Positions 1 to 9,653 of a stretch of DNA of 64,000 nucleotides are shown here, piece after piece; the stretch's first letter is position 1, and every line of letters begins with the position of its first letter. The notes below the pieces were generated by a model. The model ran no database searches. It was given only the letters and a program-made list of their open reading frames with translations, and was not told where the DNA came from. This DNA is from Acidobacteriota bacterium (GTDB taxonomy: Bacteria > Acidobacteriota > Terriglobia > Bryobacterales > Bryobacteraceae). Location of the stretch: contig JACTMJ010000009.1 of assembly GCA_014584705.1 (NCBI GenBank), positions 186,001 to 250,000 of the forward strand. Reading direction: 5' to 3'. The translations under genes and the position numbers were made by a program.

Positions 1-1198
1 CCAGCGACGGGTTCGCCTCCACCTCGTCGCGGAGCGTCTCGCTGAGTTCGAGCACGTCGAGCAGCATGGTGTTGCGGATGCGGGCAATCTTCAGGGCGGA
101 GGGCTCGAAAACGCCGCAGGAAAGGGCCAGCTTCTCGAGGCACTCGCGGTCCGTCGCGAAGTGCATGGGGGTGCGGATGGCGGTGATCGAATTCGCGGTG
201 ATCGAATTGATGTGCGTTGTGTTCCAGTTCACGGAGGCCACGAGGCGATCCGTCACCATGTCCGCCAGCCCGATCCCGACCGCGTTTCCGTAACTCATCT
301 CACCCAGTTCACGCGCAAAGACGCGGCGAATGTGGGGAAGATCGGGGAAGCAGTTGGATTCGCCCCAGACGCTGCGGTTGATGACTTTGGTATCCATGCC
401 GGCGCCGGAGATGTGTTTGCCCATCTCGTCGACGATCAGGATGTCGAGTTCCTTCACGGGGATGCGCGCTTTCCATTGGGAGACGAGCGCGAGCAATTCC
501 TCTTCGTCTTTCTCCATCGTTTCGGCCGGCACCGCCGCCAGCCTGGCAGTGGCGTGGTTGGCATCCTCGAGAATTGCAATCCCGCCGAGGACTTTGCCGG
601 AAGCCAGCACCTGGCGGCCCACGGTGCGAATGACGTGCTCCAATCCGTAGTGGCGGTAGGCCTCGGCGTGATACATCTTCGCACCGGCGAATTTGCCGAG
701 GCCGATGGCCATCATCTTGAAAAGGCCGCTCTCGATGCCGCCGACAAAGTCCGTGTGCCACTTTACGCGGCCGGCCATCATCACGCCGTCGCTTTCGAAG
801 GCGAGACGGTCCATGAAGGCTTCGATGCCGTCCGAGGTCCTGCCGAGAGAAACCACTTCCAACTGGCTGCGAATGGGGCAGCCCATCGTGGCTTCGGTGA
901 TGCCGTAATGCGCCAGCACGTCGGCCTGGCCTTCGGCGGTGGCCGCGCCGTGGCTGCCCATCGCCGGAAAAATAAACGGCTCGCGCCCGACAGATTTCCA
1001 GTAGTCCACGATCGCCCTGGCAATGACGTTGATGTTGACGATTCCGCGGCTGCCGACACCGATGGCCACGCTGCCGCCGGGCCTGACTTTGGAAGCAAAA
1101 TTGGACTGGGCGAGTTGGCGATGGACCTCGGCCGGGATATCGGCGATTGCCCGATTGGGGAAATGCTGCTTCACCAGAAGGACGCGGGGGAATGGCAT
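1..1198 (-). CDS. LarA-N-like (DUF2088/lactate racemase N-domain) protein, 3' end outside window
   Basis: The reading frame is open from an ATG at 1198 to the left edge, giving about 399 visible residues; the stop lies outside the window. It begins MPFPRVLLVK and carries a glycine-rich AIGVGSRGI stretch (about residues 45-53) and PAMGSHGAATAEG (about 78-90), which resemble the N-terminal domain of the nickel-pincer LarA/DUF2088 family. That family includes lactate racemase and other 2-hydroxyacid isomerases; the substrate here cannot be told. No signal peptide is seen, so it is probably cytoplasmic. It stands alone, separated from the next minus-strand gene by about 97 bp. A long plus-strand frame over the same bases is a GC-driven shadow. 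Family call is fairly secure, enzymatic role is inference. Confidence 0.75.
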   Translation of the reverse strand, partial: MPFPRVLLVKQHFPNRAIADIPAEVHRQLAQSNFASKVRPGGSVAIGVGSRGIVNINVIARAIVDYWKSVGREPFIFPAMGSHGAATAEGQADVLAHYGITEATMGCPIRSQLEVVSLGRTSDGIEAFMDRLAFESDGVMMAGRVKWHTDFVGGIESGLFKMMAIGLGKFAGAKMYHAEAYRHYGLEHVIRTVGRQVLASGKVLGGIAILEDANHATARLAAVPAETMEKDEEELLALVSQWKARIPVKELDILIVDEMGKHISGAGMDTKVINRSVWGESNCFPDLPHIRRVFARELGEMSYGNAVGIGLADMVTDRLVASVNWNTTHINSITANSITAIRTPMHFATDRECLEKLALSCGVFEPSALKIARIRNTMLLDVLELSETLRDEVEANPSL

Positions 1199-1295
1199 AG
1201 GTTCACCATATCACCGGATTGGGCGGCGGGAAACGGTTGCCTGGGCACGACGCGGCCAGGGAGAGCGGAGGGACGAGGGACGTCCGCCGCGCGGG

Positions 1296-1919
1296 CTAGA
1301 TGCCCGCTTCGTTCCACTGCTTTTCGAGCAACTGGCTGTATTCGGCAGAGGCGTAAATCTCGAAGACAAAGGTGTTCACCGCGATGGGGGTGAAGGGGCT
1401 CAACTGCTGGCGGCAGGCGTAGAGGTAATCCGTAAAGCGGTGGTAATCGAGGAGGAAGGTGGGGGAAATGATATCGAACGCGGGCAATTCCTGAAACACC
1501 GAACGCAGACCCAGGGCGCGCACAAAAATGTTGCGGTAATCGACCACTCCCCACGAGAGGAGCTTGTTGCGGACGCCGTTGGGCGTACTCTCAATTAGGT
1601 AACTGGCGAAACTCTGTTGGCAATAGTTCTGGCCGATCAGTTCACGGTCGTTCTCGACGAACTCCGTGCACTGCTGCAGCCAGCGCTCCAGATCTTTGCC
1701 CACGAAATAGAGCATGCGCAGTTCCAGATAGCGGCTACGGGCCACTTTCCCGATCAACTCGTCGTCGGTCTGGGTATCGTGGGGGAGCAGGCCGTGCAGC
1801 ATCAGGTTGGCACGGGAGCCCTCAAGCATACTCTCCGGCGAGCCTTCCTCCGCAAGGGGATGGAGGATCAGCGGGGGGAGTTCGCGGGTTTTGGTCGCCG
1901 GACGTTTCGTAGCTTGCAT
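1296..1919 (-). CDS. Hypothetical protein, 207 aa
   Basis: An uninterrupted 207-residue frame with ordinary soluble-protein composition starts at an ATG at 1919. I do not recognise the family. It has no signal peptide, membrane segment or obvious nucleotide-binding motif. The C-terminal half is rich in aromatic residues (for example DIISPTFLLDYHRFTDYLYA), which suggests a folded helical domain. It lies on the same strand as the LarA-like gene and 97 bp upstream of it, so they may be cotranscribed, but nothing in the sequence links their functions. The ribosome binding site is weak. Coding status rests on length, composition and the poor quality of alternative frames. Confidence 0.6.
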   Translation of the reverse strand: MQATKRPATKTRELPPLILHPLAEEGSPESMLEGSRANLMLHGLLPHDTQTDDELIGKVARSRYLELRMLYFVGKDLERWLQQCTEFVENDRELIGQNYCQQSFASYLIESTPNGVRNKLLSWGVVDYRNIFVRALGLRSVFQELPAFDIISPTFLLDYHRFTDYLYACRQQLSPFTPIAVNTFVFEIYASAEYSQLLEKQWNEAGI

Positions 1920-2296
1920 GCTCTGTACTTATCGGCCGCACCCGGGGAGTGATTATTCGCCGAGCGCGAAAACCTTACTTTCTAACGGCGATTCCGGCCA
2001 AAGTTGACGCCCGCGGCGGGGAAATCCGGTGAACCAGACCGATTCCCGTTCATTCCGACGCCGGAGCATCTTCGGGGAACGAACTCTTCAGACCGAAACC
2101 GATCCAACCTAGCTTTGAGGACACTGGCATGATACCGATGCCTCCGCCCGAACCTTGATCTTCGCGTCGTTAACAGGGATAACCAAAGGATATTGAGTTT
2201 TGGGCAAGGATTCAAGGCTTTCGCCGACTTTGAAGGTGGGTTAGTACTAGAGGACTTTCGCCCCCGGATTGGGGGTGTGTGGCCGACCGCGACCGG
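1920..2296. other. Intergenic, no gene seen
   Basis: About 377 bp between the M28 peptidase stop and the start of the 207-aa protein. Short frames here look like chance. A weak hairpin (CCCCC, 5-base loop, GGGGG) at about 2263-2277 lies just beyond the peptidase stop and could help end transcription, but it has no T tract. Confidence 0.4.
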
Positions 2297-3955
2297 CTAT
2301 TCCTGCTGGAACGGGTTGGAGGGAGAGGCAATTTCGCGCAAATTCCGCTGGACGGCGGGGTCCTGGCCGGGCACGAATTCCACGTCGCCCGGTGAATCCG
2401 CCAAGAAGAGGAGGGTTTCATACGCCACCGCTAACACGGACTGCGCGCCTTCGGGATTCAGGGTATCCGCGGTGTCCCGAGCCGTGTGGTATTCGGGATG
2501 CAGGCCGGTAAAGAACAGCAGGGCAGGGATGCCGGCGTCCAGGAAGGTGCCGTGGTCGCTCATGTTGTAAGGGTAATCGGAGATGCGGCGCAGGCTGAGG
2601 CCCGCCGCCTGAGCGGCCTGTTCCGTGGGGGGAATCAGGGAGGGAGCGCTTTCCAATCCAGCAACAAAAAGTTCGTTGTCGCGGAGGCGGCCCACCATGT
2701 CGAAGTTAATCATGCCCGCCAGATGCCCAGGAAGAGCGGGAAGTCCGGATTGGGCGGGATGAACGGGCCAGGAGGAGGCGCGCTGGAGCAGGGCGGCCGA
2801 CCCGAAGAGCCCGTGTTCTTCGCCCCCAAAAGCGACGAAGAGCACCCCCCTCCGGAGGGTGGGCCCATGGGCTACGGCTCGCGCCAGTTCGAGCATGGAT
2901 GCCACGCCGGAGGCATTGTCGTCCGCGCCTGGGTGGAGGAGGCCCTTTGCCGCCGGATCCATGGCGAAGCGCTTACCGTAACCGATATGGTCATAGTGTG
3001 CGCCGACGATGACGTATTCGTCCGTCTGGCCGGGTTTCCAGCCCAGGACATCGAACCCCTCCGCCGACTTGCCTTTCAGAGTGACATGCAGGGACGCGCG
3101 ATAACCGGGAGGGAAAGCAAAGGAGTGTGGCTGGCCCTCGCGGTCAATCTGGCGGAGCAGTGCCTGCAACGCAACACCCTGCTCCGTGAAGAAGGGGGCA
3201 AGGGCCGCCGCGCGCGCCAGGAGGACAGGAATCGGCAGTTTTCCGGGCCCGGCGGATGCGGAAAAGGGAGGCAGTTCGTCGTTCAACTCCGAGGGAAGCC
3301 GGTTTGAAACCAGCACCAGAGCGACGCCGCCCCGCTCGGCCACGGTATTCGCTTTCGCCGCGAAGCTCGCATCGGGCGTGAAATCGAGGCCCCGGAAGCG
3401 GCTATCCGCGATGCGTTCCTGCGGCTCGCGGCGGAAGGCAATCACGATCTTGCCGCGAATATCGAGGCCGTTAAAGTCGTCGTAATCGCGCTTTGGGTCC
3501 GCGATGGCGTAGCCGGCAAAGGCGAGTTGCCGGTTTAGGAGCTTCGCGTTCCCGGAGAAGGAGAGCGGCTGATAGTCTTTCCGCAATTGGAGCGAGGTGG
3601 CGGAAGCGGGTCCTGCTACCTGAAAGGAATTGCGGTTTTCCGCGTCCGGCAATTCGAGATCAAGGCTCACCGGGAAGGCGAGGCGCGCGCCCAGACCAGG
3701 CGCGGGACGGAGCCCGAACTCGCGAAAACACTCCTCAATATAGGCAGCGGCCCTGGCTGCGCCTTTGCCGCCCAAGGCTCTGCCTTCGAGCCCTGGATCC
3801 GTGAGGAAGGCGACATGCCTCTGCCATCCGTCCACCGAAAAATCCACCGCCCCGCGCGAGGCCGCGGTTGCCTCAAGCAGCAGCAAAGCGGCGGCGAGGC
3901 AGACGCCAAAGCAGCACGCAAAACGGAGGTACGGGCGAGTGCGGCGCGCGGTCAC
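2297..3955 (-). CDS. M28 family zinc aminopeptidase with PA-like insert, 552 aa
   Basis: Secreted or envelope metallopeptidase that would release N-terminal amino acids from peptides using two zinc ions. The M28 ligands are all present: H320 in VGAHYDHIG, D345 in HPGADDNASG, E379/E380 in AFGGEEHG, D419 in NFDMVGR and H490 in HPEYHTARDT. Residues about 10-32 are hydrophobic and act as a signal or anchor; residues about 130-290 fit the protease-associated domain often placed before the catalytic domain. The frame is open further upstream, but the GTG at 3955 overlaps the stop of the upstream DsbA-like gene as GTGA and gives the hydrophobic N terminus, so I chose it. The pair is probably one operon with coupled translation. 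Confidence 0.88.
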   Translation of the reverse strand: MTARRTRPYLRFACCFGVCLAAALLLLEATAASRGAVDFSVDGWQRHVAFLTDPGLEGRALGGKGAARAAAYIEECFREFGLRPAPGLGARLAFPVSLDLELPDAENRNSFQVAGPASATSLQLRKDYQPLSFSGNAKLLNRQLAFAGYAIADPKRDYDDFNGLDIRGKIVIAFRREPQERIADSRFRGLDFTPDASFAAKANTVAERGGVALVLVSNRLPSELNDELPPFSASAGPGKLPIPVLLARAAALAPFFTEQGVALQALLRQIDREGQPHSFAFPPGYRASLHVTLKGKSAEGFDVLGWKPGQTDEYVIVGAHYDHIGYGKRFAMDPAAKGLLHPGADDNASGVASMLELARAVAHGPTLRRGVLFVAFGGEEHGLFGSAALLQRASSWPVHPAQSGLPALPGHLAGMINFDMVGRLRDNELFVAGLESAPSLIPPTEQAAQAAGLSLRRISDYPYNMSDHGTFLDAGIPALLFFTGLHPEYHTARDTADTLNPEGAQSVLAVAYETLLFLADSPGDVEFVPGQDPAVQRNLREIASPSNPFQQE

Positions 3956-4935
3956 TGTTTGAAGATGCCCGGCAGGGTGACCGAGCAGCACTCCTCTTTC
4001 TTCTTCGCGGCGGCGACGTATTCGAGCTCGGTGTCGATCACCTGCTTCAGCGCCTGCCATTCGAGCTTTCCGCCGATCTGCCGTCCATTCACGAACATGG
4101 TGGGTGTGGAGGTCAGGCCAAGGTTCAAGGCGTCCTGGAAACTGGCGGTTATGGCTGCATTGATACCGGGGTCCTGCTGGCAACGGCCCAATTGCAGGGC
4201 GTCGAGGCCATTTTTCCCGGACCACTCGAGGAACTTGCCGTTGAAGTTCATCTTTGAGATGGCCGGCTGCTCGTCAAAGACCCAATCGTGATACAGCCAG
4301 AACTTCTCCGCGCTTTGGGCGGCCACGCAGCGCCCCGCCACCGCGGCCTGCTGACTCCAATCGTGGATCTGGGTGAGCGGGAAATCCAGGAACACCATCC
4401 TTACTTTGTCCGGGTAGGCGCTCAGCAGATTGCTGCGCAGAATTTTCGCTTCCTCCCGGCAGAACCCGCACTGGAAATCGCTGAAAACGGCGACGGTTAC
4501 GGGAGCATCGGCAGGTCCGATGCTGGGACGCCCATCCAGTTTGAGCCGCGCCTGCTCGGCGGCGAAGGGGTAGCCTTCCACGGGGAAAACGGTTTTGCCC
4601 AGGCGATCGCCCGCTTGCGCGCGAACGAGGTGCTTGCCATCCGGAGAGAGCAGAAACATCTGAGTAATGGCGGTATGCCCGGCGCTGATTTTCACGGGGA
4701 GATCGAAAAATCCAGGAAGCAACTTCGACGGCGTGGCCTTCTCGAACTGGACGGAGACTTCCTTCGGCCAGAGATTGACATAGCGGAGGTAATCCGCCAA
4801 TTCCATCTGGTTGATCTCGGGCGGGAATTCGGCTTTGGGCGGCGTTGCCTGAGCGCCCAGACGGGCGGAGCCGATCACGGCCATCGCCAGGCCAAGAATC
4901 ACAATGGGCAGAAATTGGAATCGACGCATATACAA
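3952..4935 (-). CDS. DsbA-like thiol oxidoreductase (thioredoxin fold), 327 aa
   Basis: Exported thiol-disulphide oxidoreductase. It starts with a signal sequence (residues about 5-28, ending near LGAQA) and an N-terminal domain of about 110 residues of unknown role. A thioredoxin-fold domain follows with the active site CGFC at 156-159 (in FSDFQCGFCREE) and a cis-proline loop TPTMFVNG near residue 278. This is the arrangement of periplasmic DsbA/BdbD-like proteins. The C terminus has a further adjacent Cys pair (EECCS). An alternative start is the third codon (MRRF). It shares a GTGA overlap with the downstream M28 peptidase, so it may help fold secreted enzymes; that link is inference. Confidence 0.87.
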   Translation of the reverse strand: MYMRRFQFLPIVILGLAMAVIGSARLGAQATPPKAEFPPEINQMELADYLRYVNLWPKEVSVQFEKATPSKLLPGFFDLPVKISAGHTAITQMFLLSPDGKHLVRAQAGDRLGKTVFPVEGYPFAAEQARLKLDGRPSIGPADAPVTVAVFSDFQCGFCREEAKILRSNLLSAYPDKVRMVFLDFPLTQIHDWSQQAAVAGRCVAAQSAEKFWLYHDWVFDEQPAISKMNFNGKFLEWSGKNGLDALQLGRCQQDPGINAAITASFQDALNLGLTSTPTMFVNGRQIGGKLEWQALKQVIDTELEYVAAAKKKEECCSVTLPGIFKQ

Positions 4936-5278
4936 AGCAAGGGACGAATGCGGAGACGGCGCGTTACGCGAACTCTTCCAGCATAGCCCCTTCCGGGCGA
5001 GGCGTGGATCGCCGGCGAGACGACGAGACGCTCGATTTCAGCACCCTCATTTATTCCCGGTTACCGCTTCTTCGCCGAACGGATCCTCTCCGAACGCTCC
5101 CGGCATTGTCCGGGCAATTTTCGGCGAGTTCCATGCTCGATTGTCTAGCGGAGCGGGCCGGCATCGATGGAACGGCCGCGGATCGACAGGATTCACGATG
5201 GGGGACTGTGAACCTCACAAACGCATCCGTGCCGAGCGCTCACACTGTGACCGTGATCGCCTCTTTGCCGACGGGACA
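4936..5278. other. Intergenic, no gene seen
   Basis: About 343 bp between two minus-strand genes, the S9 peptidase (stop near 5279) and the DsbA-like gene (start 4935). Overlapping plus-strand frames here have shadow-like composition. I see no RNA gene, clear repeat or strong terminator; the DsbA-like/M28 promoter should lie in it. Confidence 0.4.
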
Positions 5279-7471
5279 CTAGCGTGTGGCGGCAGATCCT
5301 TTCCCTTTCAACTCGCGCAGGAAGAAATCGAGCATCAGGCGCTGCATGTGGGTTTGGGCGTCGCCGGTGACGCCGTGGGTTTTCTGGGGGTAGAGCATCA
5401 TCTCGAACGGCTTGCCCGCCTTCTGGAGCCGGTCTATCATTTGCAAAGAATTCTGGAAATGCACGTTGTCGTCCCACAGATTGTGGAGTAGCAGCAGGGA
5501 TGCCTTCAGGTGGCCCGCCTTGGGGAGCAGGGAAGCGGCGTCGTAGCCTTCCGGGTTCGCTTGCGGCAGATCCATGTAGCGCTCCGTGTAGATGGAATCG
5601 TAGAAGCGCCAGTCCACCACGGGAGCGCCGCTGATGCCCGCGCGGAAGGTGTCCGGGGCGTTGAGCAGGCAGTTGAGGGCCATGAAGCCGCCGTAACTCC
5701 AGCCACTGACGCCGATGCGCTTCTCATCCACAAATCCAGTCTTCTTGAGGTACTCAATTCCGCGTAATTGGTCCTGGAGTTCGACGGCACCCAGCTTGCG
5801 GGCCACCGGCGTTTCGAAGGCGTGGCCGCGGCCCGAAGTCCCCCGGTTATCCAACTGCCAGACGGCGAATCCCTGGTGGGCGTAGACCTGGTCCATCGTC
5901 AAGCCGGCCCAGACGTTGCGGACGTTTTGCGCGTGAGGCCCGCCGTATACCTGGACGATCACCGGAACCTTTCGGCCCGCCTGGAAGTCCGCTGGACGGA
6001 TCAGCTTCGCGTAGAGAACGGGGCCGCCGGGGAGCTTGATCGTGTGGAATTCCACCGGCAGGATGTTGTAGGCGGCGGGCACGGTGGCGTCCCGCGCCGT
6101 GAGGGTGGCCAGCTTTTGGCCGGCCGCCGAGTAAATTTCCTGGCTAGGCGGCAGCGTGATGCTCGAATGGCGGGACACCCACCATGCGCCATCGGGAGAG
6201 AAGTTCGCATCCCAGGTGCCTTCCGCGCCGGTCAGGCGGCGCATGCTTCCGCCGTCCAGCTTCAACGCGTAGATATGGCGTTCGAGCGGGCTTTTCTCCG
6301 TAGCCGTGAAGAAGACAGTCTGTTCCGATGCATCCACGCCCAGAACACCACTCACCTCCCAATCGCCCTTCGTAAGCTGCCGGGCGTAGCGGTCTTTCAG
6401 GAAATAGAGGTAGAGGTGCCGGTAACCGGTGTTCTCGCTGGTCCAGAGGAAGGCGTTGAGCGTGGGCAGGAAGGTGAAATCGTCCGAAAGATTCACCCAG
6501 TACTCATCCTTTTCGGTGAGAATCTGCTCCGCTTCGAAGGTCTCCGCGTTGACGAAGAAAATGGTGAGTTCGTTCTGGATGCGATTGAGCCGCTGCACCG
6601 CCAAATGCTTCCCATCGGGAAGCCAGTTCACCCTGGCGATCAGGTACTCGCGGGGATCGCCCAGATCGGCGAAACGGGGTTTGCCGCCGGAGTGGTCCAC
6701 GATTGCAAGGCGCACACCCGGGTTCGGTTCGCCCGCCTTCGGGTATCGCTCCGGTTCGGGCCGGGGCGGGGAGGCGAGATAGTCCGCTTGCGGATAGAGG
6801 GGCACTGTCGCCATATCGAACTGCAAATACGCGAGGCGCTTCGAATCGGGGGACCACCAATAGGCGCTGGGAATCTGCAATTCTTCCGGGTACACCCAGT
6901 CAAGGCGTCCGTTCATTTTCTCCGGCGTGCCCCCCGTGGTGAGGGCATGCAGAAGGCCGCTTTCGACATCAAGGCTGTAGAGGTCGTAATCCTTGCGAAA
7001 GCTGATGGACTTGCAATCCGGCGAGAGCTTGGGGTCCGCTTCCTCGTACAGGGTTCGCGTCAACTGGCGCATCGGCGTCTCCGCGTCCGGCGCGGTGTCA
7101 ATCCAGAAGAGATCGCCCTTGAACTTCACGAGCATGTGGCGGTTGTCGGAGCACCACTGGGCCGCCTGTTCTTTCACTCCGCGATTCTTCCATTCGAAAG
7201 CGGGCGGGTTGGGAACCGGCGCGGCGGTCTGGCAAAGCTGGTTGCAATCGGGGAGCGCGCGAATTTGCTTCGACGCAACGTCGTAGTAAGAGGGCCGGCC
7301 GTCCCGCTCGAAGAAAAAGCCCTTGGAATCGGGACGCCAGACGATGCCGGTGGCGAGGGGCTCGGCGGTGTCGCGGCGAAGATCGTCGAGGCGGATCGTT
7401 CGTTTCTGCGCGAGCGCCCCCGCGCATAGGATTGCCGTCGCTAACGCCGCCGCCATCCGTGAAATTCGCAT
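5279..7471 (-). CDS. S9 family peptidase, dipeptidyl-peptidase IV type, 730 aa
   Basis: Exported serine peptidase predicted to cleave dipeptides, typically after proline or alanine. A signal peptide covers residues 1 to about 21 (ending AGALAQ). The N-terminal beta-propeller carries the DPP-IV-type motif DWVYPEEL at 191-198, whose acidic residues bind the substrate N terminus in this family. The C-terminal alpha/beta-hydrolase domain has the nucleophile S592 in GWSYGGF, the acid in LWDDNVHF and the histidine in QKTHGVTG. Length is normal for bacterial DPP-IV. It is transcribed alone, divergently from the CHRD gene. The long open plus-strand frame opposite it is a shadow. Confidence 0.92.
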   Translation of the reverse strand: MRISRMAAALATAILCAGALAQKRTIRLDDLRRDTAEPLATGIVWRPDSKGFFFERDGRPSYYDVASKQIRALPDCNQLCQTAAPVPNPPAFEWKNRGVKEQAAQWCSDNRHMLVKFKGDLFWIDTAPDAETPMRQLTRTLYEEADPKLSPDCKSISFRKDYDLYSLDVESGLLHALTTGGTPEKMNGRLDWVYPEELQIPSAYWWSPDSKRLAYLQFDMATVPLYPQADYLASPPRPEPERYPKAGEPNPGVRLAIVDHSGGKPRFADLGDPREYLIARVNWLPDGKHLAVQRLNRIQNELTIFFVNAETFEAEQILTEKDEYWVNLSDDFTFLPTLNAFLWTSENTGYRHLYLYFLKDRYARQLTKGDWEVSGVLGVDASEQTVFFTATEKSPLERHIYALKLDGGSMRRLTGAEGTWDANFSPDGAWWVSRHSSITLPPSQEIYSAAGQKLATLTARDATVPAAYNILPVEFHTIKLPGGPVLYAKLIRPADFQAGRKVPVIVQVYGGPHAQNVRNVWAGLTMDQVYAHQGFAVWQLDNRGTSGRGHAFETPVARKLGAVELQDQLRGIEYLKKTGFVDEKRIGVSGWSYGGFMALNCLLNAPDTFRAGISGAPVVDWRFYDSIYTERYMDLPQANPEGYDAASLLPKAGHLKASLLLLHNLWDDNVHFQNSLQMIDRLQKAGKPFEMMLYPQKTHGVTGDAQTHMQRLMLDFFLRELKGKGSAATR

Positions 7472-7825
7472 TTCCCCATTCTATGCGCGAGAGGGAAGCG
7501 CCCAAGCCACGAGCGGTCCATTCACGAGTGTGAACTCTTCGGGCACACCTCCGGACGCTCAGCGCACACTGGCGCCGGCTAATGAGGGCGTAATCGCAAC
7601 GAAGCCGAAACGAGCCACGTGGATCGTGAGGTTTGCGGGCAGGTCGGTGTTGCACGGTACGGGATCTCTCATCCGATAGTCCTGTACGTTTCAGAGGGTT
7701 TCTGTCGGAAGGGGCGACGAAATCGCGGACGCAAAGAGCCGATTTGCGATCTAGAATTGCTTACGCACTGGGGCGCGCTGGGGTAGATTCGCGATTCCCG
7801 TGCGAAACATGCAAGGGGTAAAACG
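7472..7825. other. Divergent intergenic region, no gene seen
   Basis: About 354 bp between the divergent S9 peptidase and CHRD genes. It must contain both promoters. I could not find a convincing -35/-10 pair, and I see no RNA gene or repeat. Confidence 0.4.
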
Positions 7826-8401
7826 ATGAAGAAACAACTGACCATGCTGGGTCTCGCGCTGTTGTCGGGTGTTTCCATGCTTTCTGCATCGCCGATGAAG
7901 TTCCACACCGTGTTCGCGCCGGAAGGAGCGGGCACGGGGAGCGGTACCGGCTATTTCGAGTTCGATCCGGATGCGAACACGCTGCTGATCGACGTGGACT
8001 TTTCCGGGCTGAACGGCATCACGACGGTCGCGCACATCCATTGCTGCGTGACAACGGCGGGCACGGGAACGGCGGGAGTCGCGGTGACGCCGACGACCTT
8101 GCCGGGATTTCCCATGGGCGTGACGAGCGGATCATACATGATTACGCTCGATCTGACTTCCACGAGCACGTACACGTCCGGCTTCCTTGGAGGATCGAGC
8201 CCGGCGGACCCAACAGGCGCGGAAGCCAGGCTGCTGCAGGGCATTCTGGACGGGAAGGCTTACTTCAACATTCACACCAACCTGTTTCCAGGGGGAGAAA
8301 TTCGTGGCTTTCTCGCTCCGGTTCCGGAGCCGGGAACGATCCTGCTGACGGGTCTCGGCTTCCTAGGCCTGCTGGGCATGCGACGCCTCCGTGCACGTTA
8401 G
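7826..8401 (+). CDS. CHRD domain protein with PEP-CTERM sorting signal, 191 aa
   Basis: Exported protein with a signal peptide (residues 1 to about 22), a CHRD domain of about residues 25-163 with the typical histidines in TTVAHIHCC and the ending YFNIHTNLFPGGEIRGFL, and a C-terminal VPEPG motif (166-170) followed by a hydrophobic helix and the basic tail MRRLRAR. This tripartite tail is the PEP-CTERM signal processed by exosortase, which usually sends proteins to the surface or exopolysaccharide matrix. No exosortase is in this window. A good ribosome binding site (AAGGGG) precedes the ATG. The gene is monocistronic and ends at a strong terminator at 8433-8474. Confidence 0.9.
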   Translation: MKKQLTMLGLALLSGVSMLSASPMKFHTVFAPEGAGTGSGTGYFEFDPDANTLLIDVDFSGLNGITTVAHIHCCVTTAGTGTAGVAVTPTTLPGFPMGVTSGSYMITLDLTSTSTYTSGFLGGSSPADPTGAEARLLQGILDGKAYFNIHTNLFPGGEIRGFLAPVPEPGTILLTGLGFLGLLGMRRLRAR

Positions 8402-8432
8402 GCGGCTGCTCGAAGGTTGTGGGAATTGCAAG

Positions 8433-8474
8433 GGCGCGCGAGACCGGCGGCACTCCGCTCGCGCGCCATTTTTT
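8433..8474 (+). terminator. Rho-independent terminator after the CHRD gene
   Basis: GGCGCGCGAG at 8433-8442 pairs perfectly with CTCGCGCGCC at 8458-8467 across a 15-base loop, and six T residues follow at 8469-8474. It lies 32 bp after the CHRD stop. Confidence 0.9.
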
Positions 8475-8667
8475 GCTTCTCCGTCGGTACGCGCCAATTT
8501 ACGATGCGCTGATGAAGCCGAGACTCGCTTTCGCAATCGAAGGCATCACATATCCAGGGGATCGACGCTCTTCTCCGCGAACAGAACTATGGATGCGGGA
8601 GGAAGCGAAGCGCGGGGGAAATTGCTCGCCTGGGGAAACCCGCGAGGGGATCGGTTACCCTTAGGCT

Positions 8668-9546
8668 ATGCCGTTGGTCGAGCCTAGCAAAGAAACGATT
8701 CGAGAAGAGTATGAGCGTCTGGCGGATGCGTTTTATGCCCATCCCGCCGCCGCGGCGATACACGATATCCGGCTGTATCACTGGTATCATACCGTCGATC
8801 TGGGCAACGGGTTGGTGACACCTGGCCAGTATGACTATCGCGAGACAGTGAGCGCGTTTCCGTTTCCGGAGGATATGCGCGGTTTGACGCTGCTGGAGGT
8901 GGGTTCCGCCACCGGCTTTTTCGCTTTTGAGGCGGAGAGGCGCGGCGCCACAGTGACCTCCGTGGAGCTGCCGTCCTTTCATCAGTTGGACCGCTTTCCC
9001 GGCCAATCGCAGACGCGCTTGCTGCGGCGTCTCGCCCAGATGCGCACGCCCGACGCCCCGCTGGAAACCGATCCCCTGGTGGCGATGTCGAGCGGACAGA
9101 CGTACTTCTACCACCTCGACGGACCCTTCCAGTTTTGTTACCGCCAACTCAATTCCAGGATTGATCGCATCTATTCCACGATCTACGATTTGAAGCGATC
9201 GGCCATTGCGGGAAGGACGTTCGACTATGTGCTGCTCGGCGATGTGCTGGTGCATCTCTTCAATCCGGTGGAGGCAATCGCGACAGCGGCCTCTTTTGCG
9301 AAGGGGAAGCTGATTATCTCCCAACTGCTGCCGGAAGTCGCCACGGATGAGCCGATTCTGCACTATGTGGGGGGCGAGAACCTGGATGAAGACGATCTCT
9401 GCTGGTTCCTCCCGAACCTGCCATTCTTTCGCCAGTTCTGCCGGAAACTCGGCTTCCGCTCGCTCGAAGAGACCGGGCGGAACACGGGGTTCCTGCGTCC
9501 TTCGGGATATGCGTTTGACCGGAGCATTCTGGTCGCCTCACGATAG
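8668..9546 (+). CDS. Class I SAM-dependent methyltransferase, CmoB/DUF1698-like, 292 aa
   Basis: Probable S-adenosylmethionine-dependent methyltransferase. Motif I is LLEVGSATGFF at residues 75-85, and the segment HWYHTVDLGNGLVTPG before it resembles the CmoB/DUF1698 group, which modifies tRNA wobble uridine through carboxy-SAM or a related reaction. The acidic end of strand 4 may be in FDYVLLGDVLVHL. It is soluble, with no signal peptide. It stands between the CHRD terminator and bacterioferritin and has no functional link to either. Because it is not accompanied by cmoA, and DUF1698-like proteins also methylate sugars and lipids, the substrate is open. Confidence 0.78.
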   Translation: MPLVEPSKETIREEYERLADAFYAHPAAAAIHDIRLYHWYHTVDLGNGLVTPGQYDYRETVSAFPFPEDMRGLTLLEVGSATGFFAFEAERRGATVTSVELPSFHQLDRFPGQSQTRLLRRLAQMRTPDAPLETDPLVAMSSGQTYFYHLDGPFQFCYRQLNSRIDRIYSTIYDLKRSAIAGRTFDYVLLGDVLVHLFNPVEAIATAASFAKGKLIISQLLPEVATDEPILHYVGGENLDEDDLCWFLPNLPFFRQFCRKLGFRSLEETGRNTGFLRPSGYAFDRSILVASR

Positions 9547-9653
9547 GCGTACGCCGCGGTTTTGCTTATCCCCGGCGTTGGCTCCGCTGTTACAATGAAA
9601 GCCTTGCGGCGGGGCGCTTGCACTGGGGTCCGAGCCGCTTCGAAGGAGGGGTT

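Noticed and set aside
161..1393. 410-codon plus-strand frame over the LarA-like gene
   Set aside because: Its composition (runs of Ala, Gly, His, Arg, Asp) is the usual shadow of a GC-rich gene on the other strand, where family motifs are clear.
5768..7429. 553-codon plus-strand frame opposite the S9 peptidase
   Set aside because: It is an antisense shadow; the minus strand encodes all DPP-IV motifs.
9547..9653. Sigma-70 promoter for bfr with TACAAT at 9590
   Set aside because: The -10 is good, but no acceptable -35 lies 16-18 bp upstream, so it is only mentioned in the gene entry.
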